DNA of 25,215 nt from Peptococcaceae bacterium (lineage in GTDB: Bacteria > Bacillota > Peptococcia > DRI-13 > UBA5745). The number at the start of each line of letters is the position of its first letter. The stretch's first letter is position 1. This document shows positions 21,675 to 25,215 of this stretch, piece by piece. The stretch is taken from assembly GCA_031264885.1 (NCBI GenBank), contig JAISDM010000037.1, positions 1 to 25,215 of the forward strand, in the 5' to 3' direction. The position numbers and the translations under genes are program-made. The notes under the pieces are model-generated. The model saw nothing but the letters and a program-made list of their open reading frames with translations, made no database searches and was not told where the DNA came from.

Positions 21675-24244
21675 AGATACCGGAGATCGCGGTCGTCGCG
21701 CTGATCGGCGCGTCTGGCAGCGGCAAGTCCACTTTTGCGCGGCGATACTTCAAGCCGACGGAGGTTTTGTCCTCCGACTTTTTCCGCGCTCTGATTTCTG
21801 ACGATGAGAACAATCAGCAGGCGACCCCGCAGGCGTTTGAGACGCTGTATTATGTCGCCGGCAAGCGGCTGGAGCGGGGCCTTTTGACCGTCATCGACGC
21901 GACAAATGTACAGAAAGAGGCCCGCGGGGCGGTATTGCGCCTCGCGAAGGAGCAGAACTGTCAGGCGGCGGCGATTGTGCTGGATATGCCGGAGCGGCTG
22001 TGCCGGGAACGCAACGGGAACCGCCCGGACCGTAATTTTGACGGTTATGTGATTACGCGGCAGACGGAACAGCTGCGCCGTTCCATTAAACATTTGCATA
22101 AAGAAGGTTTTCGCTATGTGTATGTGCTGAAGAGTGAGGAAGAGGCCGCGGATGTGGAAATTGTCCGCGCGCCGCTGTGGAACAACAAAAAAGCCGAAAC
22201 CGGCCCCTTCGATATCATCGGCGACGTTCACGGCTGTTATGACGAGCTTTGCGTTTTGCTTCAGAAGCTTGGGTACGCGGTGGACAAAGACCGTTGTGCC
22301 GCCGCGCCGCCGGAAGGACGCAAGGCGGTGTTCCTCGGCGACCTGTGCGACCGGGGCCCCCATAACATTGAGACGCTGCGCCTTGTGATGGGCATGGTTC
22401 AGTCGGGCGCCGCCTATTGCGTCGCCGGGAATCATGACGTGAAGCTGCTGAAAAAACTGCGGGGCGGCCAAACGCAATTGACCCATGGGCTGGACAAAAC
22501 CGTTGAGCAGATGAGCGCCCAGAGCGAGGTTTTTGTGGCGGAGGTCATAGCCTTCCTGGATCATCTGATCAGTCACTACGTATTGGACGGCGGCAGGCTG
22601 GTCGTCGCCCACGCGGGACTGAAGGAGAAATATCAGGGGCGCGGCAGCGGGCGCGTCCGCGACTTTTGCCTGTATGGGGACACCACGGGGGAGACTGACG
22701 AATACGGTCTGCCCGTGCGGCTGCCCTGGGCCAATGAATATCGCGGCAAGGCGACGGTGGTTTACGGGCATACGCCCACCCCGGAGGTGGAAGCGGTGAA
22801 CAACACATTTTGTATCGATACCGGATGTGTATTCGGCGGGAAGCTCACTGCCTTCCGCTATCCCGAAAGAGAGACCGTTCAGGCGGAAGCGGCGCGGGAG
22901 TATTACCCCCCGGTCCGGCCGTTCCATGACAAATCCGCCGCGAACGACGATGTGCTGAACATAGACGATGTATTGGGAGAGAGATATCTGACCACCCGCC
23001 TGCGCCGCAGCGTCAAAATCAACGCCGAGAACTCGGCCGCCGCGCTGGAGGTCATGAGCCGTTTTGCCGCCGATCCCCACTGGCTGATCTACTTGCCGCC
23101 GACCATGTCCCCCTGCGAGACGAGCAAGCTGCCGGATTACCTGGAATATCCCACGGAGGCATTCGATTATTACAAAACGCGCGGCGTCGGCCAGGTGGTT
23201 TGCGAGCAAAAACACATGGGTTCCCGCGCGGTCATTGTGCTGTGCAGGGACGCGGACGCCGCCGCGCGCCGGTTCAAGATGAACGACGGCAGCTTGGGCA
23301 TCATATATACCCGGACCGGCCGCCGCTTCTTCGACGGCGCGGAAACGGAGAACGCGCTTCTGGCAAGGCTGCGGGCCGCTCTTGCCGGCTCCGGTTTCTG
23401 GAGCGATTTCCATACGGACTGGGTGTGCATGGACACCGAGCTGATGCCCTGGTCGGCCAAGGCGCGGAGATTATTGGAGGAACAGTACGCGCCCGCGGGG
23501 CGTTCCGGCGGCCTCGGACTCGCGGCGGCTGTCGACGCGATCGGCAAGGCGTCGGCCGCTTTGGGCGGCGGCGTCCGCGCGGCGCAGGCCGGGGCCGGTC
23601 AAGGGGTCGATCAAGGGATCGATCTCTCCGCGCTGCTGGAACGGTATCAGGCCCGCGCCTCCGCGCTGGATCTGTATACTGAGGCATACCGCCGTTATTG
23701 CTGGGACGTCAGGAGCGTCGATGATTACCGGATCGCCCCGTTTCACATTCTCGCCACCGAGGGCAAAACCTGGAGCGGCGAGAATCATATGTGGCATATG
23801 GAAACCGTCCTGAGATACATCATTGGGAGCGATCCGGTTTTTATGAAAACCGACCACTTGCTGGTGGACTTGTCGGACGCCAACAGCGCCGCCCGGGGCG
23901 TCGAATGGTGGGAGCGCCTGACCGCGGCCGGCGGCGAGGGCATGGTGGTCAAACCCCGCGACTTCATCGCGATGAGGGGCGCCGAGTTGCTGCAGCCCGC
24001 CGTCAAATGCCGCGGGCGGGAGTATTTGCGCATCATCTACGGCCCGGAGTATATGCTGGACGGCAATCTGGAGCGGCTGAAAAAACGCTCGCTGTCCAGA
24101 AAGAGTCACCTCGCGCTCAGCGAATTCGCGCTGGGGATGGAGTCGCTGGAGCGATTCGCGCGGGGGGAACCCCTCTACCGCGTGCATGAATGTGTATTCG
24201 GGGTACTGGCGCTGGAGAGCGAGCCCGTGGATCCGAGACTGTGA
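21665..24244 (+). CDS. pnkp: Pnkp: polynucleotide kinase-phosphatase-ligase for RNA repair
   Basis: The 859-aa trifunctional enzyme heals and seals broken RNA and is close in size to Clostridium thermocellum Pnkp (about 870 aa). The N-terminal 5'-kinase has P-loop GASGSGKST (K21, S22). The central metallophosphoesterase removes 2',3'-phosphates, with GDVHGCYDE (D187, H189), GDLCDRGPH, AGNHD and later GHTPTPE. The C-terminal adenylyltransferase/ligase has motif I EQKHMGSR (nucleophile K516), MDTELMPWS, EGMVVKP and QPAVKCRGREYLRI. Pnkp alone adenylates but needs Hen1 to complete sealing. A Gly/Ala/Gln-rich insertion (about residues 615-655) is the only unusual part. The gene starts within the hen1 3' end and is the last of the operon; no clear terminator follows. 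Confidence 0.96.
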   Translation: MRIEIPEIAVVALIGASGSGKSTFARRYFKPTEVLSSDFFRALISDDENNQQATPQAFETLYYVAGKRLERGLLTVIDATNVQKEARGAVLRLAKEQNCQAAAIVLDMPERLCRERNGNRPDRNFDGYVITRQTEQLRRSIKHLHKEGFRYVYVLKSEEEAADVEIVRAPLWNNKKAETGPFDIIGDVHGCYDELCVLLQKLGYAVDKDRCAAAPPEGRKAVFLGDLCDRGPHNIETLRLVMGMVQSGAAYCVAGNHDVKLLKKLRGGQTQLTHGLDKTVEQMSAQSEVFVAEVIAFLDHLISHYVLDGGRLVVAHAGLKEKYQGRGSGRVRDFCLYGDTTGETDEYGLPVRLPWANEYRGKATVVYGHTPTPEVEAVNNTFCIDTGCVFGGKLTAFRYPERETVQAEAAREYYPPVRPFHDKSAANDDVLNIDDVLGERYLTTRLRRSVKINAENSAAALEVMSRFAADPHWLIYLPPTMSPCETSKLPDYLEYPTEAFDYYKTRGVGQVVCEQKHMGSRAVIVLCRDADAAARRFKMNDGSLGIIYTRTGRRFFDGAETENALLARLRAALAGSGFWSDFHTDWVCMDTELMPWSAKARRLLEEQYAPAGRSGGLGLAAAVDAIGKASAALGGGVRAAQAGAGQGVDQGIDLSALLERYQARASALDLYTEAYRRYCWDVRSVDDYRIAPFHILATEGKTWSGENHMWHMETVLRYIIGSDPVFMKTDHLLVDLSDANSAARGVEWWERLTAAGGEGMVVKPRDFIAMRGAELLQPAVKCRGREYLRIIYGPEYMLDGNLERLKKRSLSRKSHLALSEFALGMESLERFARGEPLYRVHECVFGVLALESEPVDPRL

Positions 24245-24351
24245 TTCAGAGCCGTTGGTGGAGTTAACGATATTTTTTCTATTGATATATTTTCGGATAT
24301 ATGCTTAAATAGTGACATCTGGTGGGCTGACACCATTAAGAATCCGAAAGA

Positions 24352-24446
24352 CTTGCCGGACGTACCGTGCCGGTGGCTGGCAGGCAGCGAAAAACCTGTT
24401 TTCCTTGCCGGACTTCGGGCGCCGGCGGCTGGCGGACAGCGAAAAA
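24352..24446 (+). repeat. Pair of imperfect direct repeats (43 nt, 52-nt period)
   Basis: Copies at 24352-24394 and 24404-24446 both start CTTGCCGGAC and end CAGCGAAAAA; 35 of 43 positions agree. They lie in the 293-nt gap after pnkp. Translations of the two copies fall in different frames, so they are not a coding repeat. Origin unknown. Confidence 0.75.
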
Positions 24447-24454
24447 TCAGCCGT

Positions 24455-24495
24455 GAAAGGGAGTATCGCAGACCTGCGGGGTGCTGCTCCCTTTC
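24455..24495 (+). other. Nested hairpin upstream of the orphan gene
   Basis: GAAAGGGAG (24455-24463) pairs with CTCCCTTTC (24487-24495), enclosing a smaller CGCA/TGCG pair. The 3' side is TAAATTTATG rather than a T-run, so it may be a weak terminator for pnkp or a structured leader. Confidence 0.5.
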
Positions 24496-24537
24496 TAAAT
24501 TTATGTAAAGAAAGAATCCATCAGGAAGGATTTTAGG

Positions 24538-24855
24538 ATGGGGGGGTTTGTTATGTTACAGAGAATCAAAAACCCGAAGTTAATGACAGAAATGGAAGCT
24601 AAGGCTGTGTATGCGGATAAGTTTTTTGTTTTTTTGGAGAGAAATGACAGTGAATTTAAGGATGGCAGGGTTGTTGGATTTGTGCCTTGTGTAGCTGATA
24701 CGAAGAAAGAACTTTTTGATGAATATCCATCATTAGATGATCAAGATGCGTTGATTAAAGAATTTGGTGATGTTGACGAGTTTGTGTTTGGATGGATGTT
24801 TGGGCTGGACGCATATAAAGATATGTCTTTTTTGATGTTTCAATTGGAACTTTAA
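24538..24855 (+). CDS. Small acidic protein of unknown function (orphan immunity-like)
   Basis: The product is 105 aa, acidic, soluble and rich in Phe, Asp and Glu, with no signal or membrane segment. The sequence runs RIKNPKLMTEMEAKAVYADK, then FFVFLERNDSEFKDG, then VADTKKELFDEYPSLDDQDA and VFGWMFGLDA. I recall similar 'NPKxMTExEA...VADTKKEL' small proteins, some near polymorphic toxin loci, but cannot name the family, so a toxin-immunity role is only a guess. Its base composition is much more AT-rich than the neighbouring genes, with codons such as GAT, TTT and GAA dominating, suggesting horizontal acquisition. AGGAAGGA (24523-24530) is 7 nt before ATG 24538; ATG 24553, after a G7 run, is an equally possible start. 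Confidence 0.65.
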   Translation: MGGFVMLQRIKNPKLMTEMEAKAVYADKFFVFLERNDSEFKDGRVVGFVPCVADTKKELFDEYPSLDDQDALIKEFGDVDEFVFGWMFGLDAYKDMSFLMFQLEL

Positions 24856-25037
24856 TTCTGATGATAGCATATATTCGGTGTCTAGGACTGTTAGGAAAGA
24901 CAATGTTCCTGAAGGAAGTTCAGTAGAGAAGTCGGATTTTTATGCAGTTGAAGAATTTCGGCAGTAAAATTGGCTTGTTTTAGGGCGCCTCTAAATTCAG
25001 TAAAAGCAACCATCCCGTCATTGTGTCTGTCAAAGAC

Positions 25038-25100
25038 GGACGGCATTCTGCCGCCCGGGACCATCCGAAAACTGTCATATCTTGTCATTCCGGGTCAGGA
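25038..25100. repeat. Partial element A joined to partial element B (copy 7)
   Basis: A right-type element A terminus (25038-25056) is followed by the same kind of joining sequence seen at 2820-2850 (ending ATATCTTGTCATTC) and the first part of a B arm, which degenerates after CGGGTCAGGA. It lies in the 24856-25215 region, where I see no gene. Confidence 0.75.
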
Positions 25101-25137
25101 CACGGGCTCAATCTGCGCGTCTTGCGACGCTTGGCCG

Positions 25138-25195
25138 TCGCTCAGCCATCCATGGCTGCTCCGGCATTCGGGCATCCATGCCCATCAACTTCACC
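25138..25195. other. Two adjacent short palindromes near the window end
   Basis: CAGCCAT-CC-ATGGCTG and GGGCAT-CC-ATGCCC follow each other closely. On the minus strand the region from the window edge also reads as an open stretch (RLGRHVVKLMGMDARMPEQP and on) ending near 25110, so it may be the 3' end or a fragment of a gene that continues beyond the window. The evidence is too short to decide. Confidence 0.3.
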
Positions 25196-25215
25196 ACGTG
25201 CCTGCCCAGTCTCAC

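Noticed and set aside
21629..23413. 594-codon open frame antisense to hen1/pnkp
   Set aside because: It lies opposite a gene with complete Pnkp catalytic motifs, has no recognisable domain, and long antisense frames are expected from the GC-rich third-position bias.
24312..24536. 74-aa gene before the orphan
   Set aside because: It is made of the direct repeats and hairpin read in one frame, with no ribosome binding site or family resemblance.
1..25215. High frequency of GGATCC/GATC
   Set aside because: It appears to follow from preferred codons (gcg-gat-cc, gat-ccg) and repeats; without a count against expectation I do not claim enrichment.

Overview
The window looks like chromosomal DNA of an endospore-forming, S-layer-bearing member of the Firmicutes, most likely a Clostridia-type anaerobe with a fairly GC-rich genome. 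The evidence is a YhcN/YlaJ-type spore lipoprotein, a secreted protein with three SLH (S-layer homology) motifs, several Gram-positive-style lipoproteins, strong GGAGG ribosome binding sites, two radical-SAM enzymes, and the 5' remnant of an iron-containing alcohol dehydrogenase. No ribosomal or phylogenetic marker gene is present, so the assignment is inference. I saw no tRNA, rRNA, CRISPR array, transposase or prophage gene.

Layout. Positions 1-1424 hold the end of a sensor histidine kinase and two exported proteins of unknown function, closed by a very strong terminator. A thymidylate-kinase-like gene (1399-2034, minus) and a spore lipoprotein gene (2152-2664, plus) are divergent. After a repeat-filled gap comes a Na/Pi-cotransporter-PhoU protein (3069-4736). 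Next is a three-gene run: a radical-SAM protein, its usual DUF4130 DNA-metabolism partner, and a YfhO-like membrane protein (4930-9565). A second run (9841-13168) has a GNAT-MtnA fusion and a B12-binding/radical-SAM protein of the DUF4080 type. An MBL-fold hydrolase and a lipoprotein follow (13300-14822). On the minus strand lie a two-gene metal-handling pair (COG0523 GTPase plus His-rich protein, 15051-16213) and an SLH/NEAT-like surface protein (16734-19172). Between them, on plus, is a truncated alcohol dehydrogenase start (16509-16643).

The best-defined functional system is the bacterial RNA-repair cassette at 19722-24244. It contains a small unknown protein, Hen1 (RNA 3'-terminal 2'-O-methyltransferase) and Pnkp (kinase-phosphatase-ligase). 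Hen1 and Pnkp overlap by 10 nt and the small gene sits 21 nt upstream of hen1, apparently from one extended -10 promoter. Pnkp seals cleaved RNA, and Hen1 methylates the repaired junction so the same ribotoxin cannot cut it again. The small upstream protein is a candidate third component. A lower-GC orphan gene and repeat debris end the window.

The other striking layer is intergenic. A palindromic element with an exact 67-bp core recurs four times intact, once with a 29-bp insertion, and as half or derived copies. It is mosaicked with two further inverted-repeat families, and two loci share the same A-to-B junction. Most of the non-coding DNA between gene runs is made of these elements.
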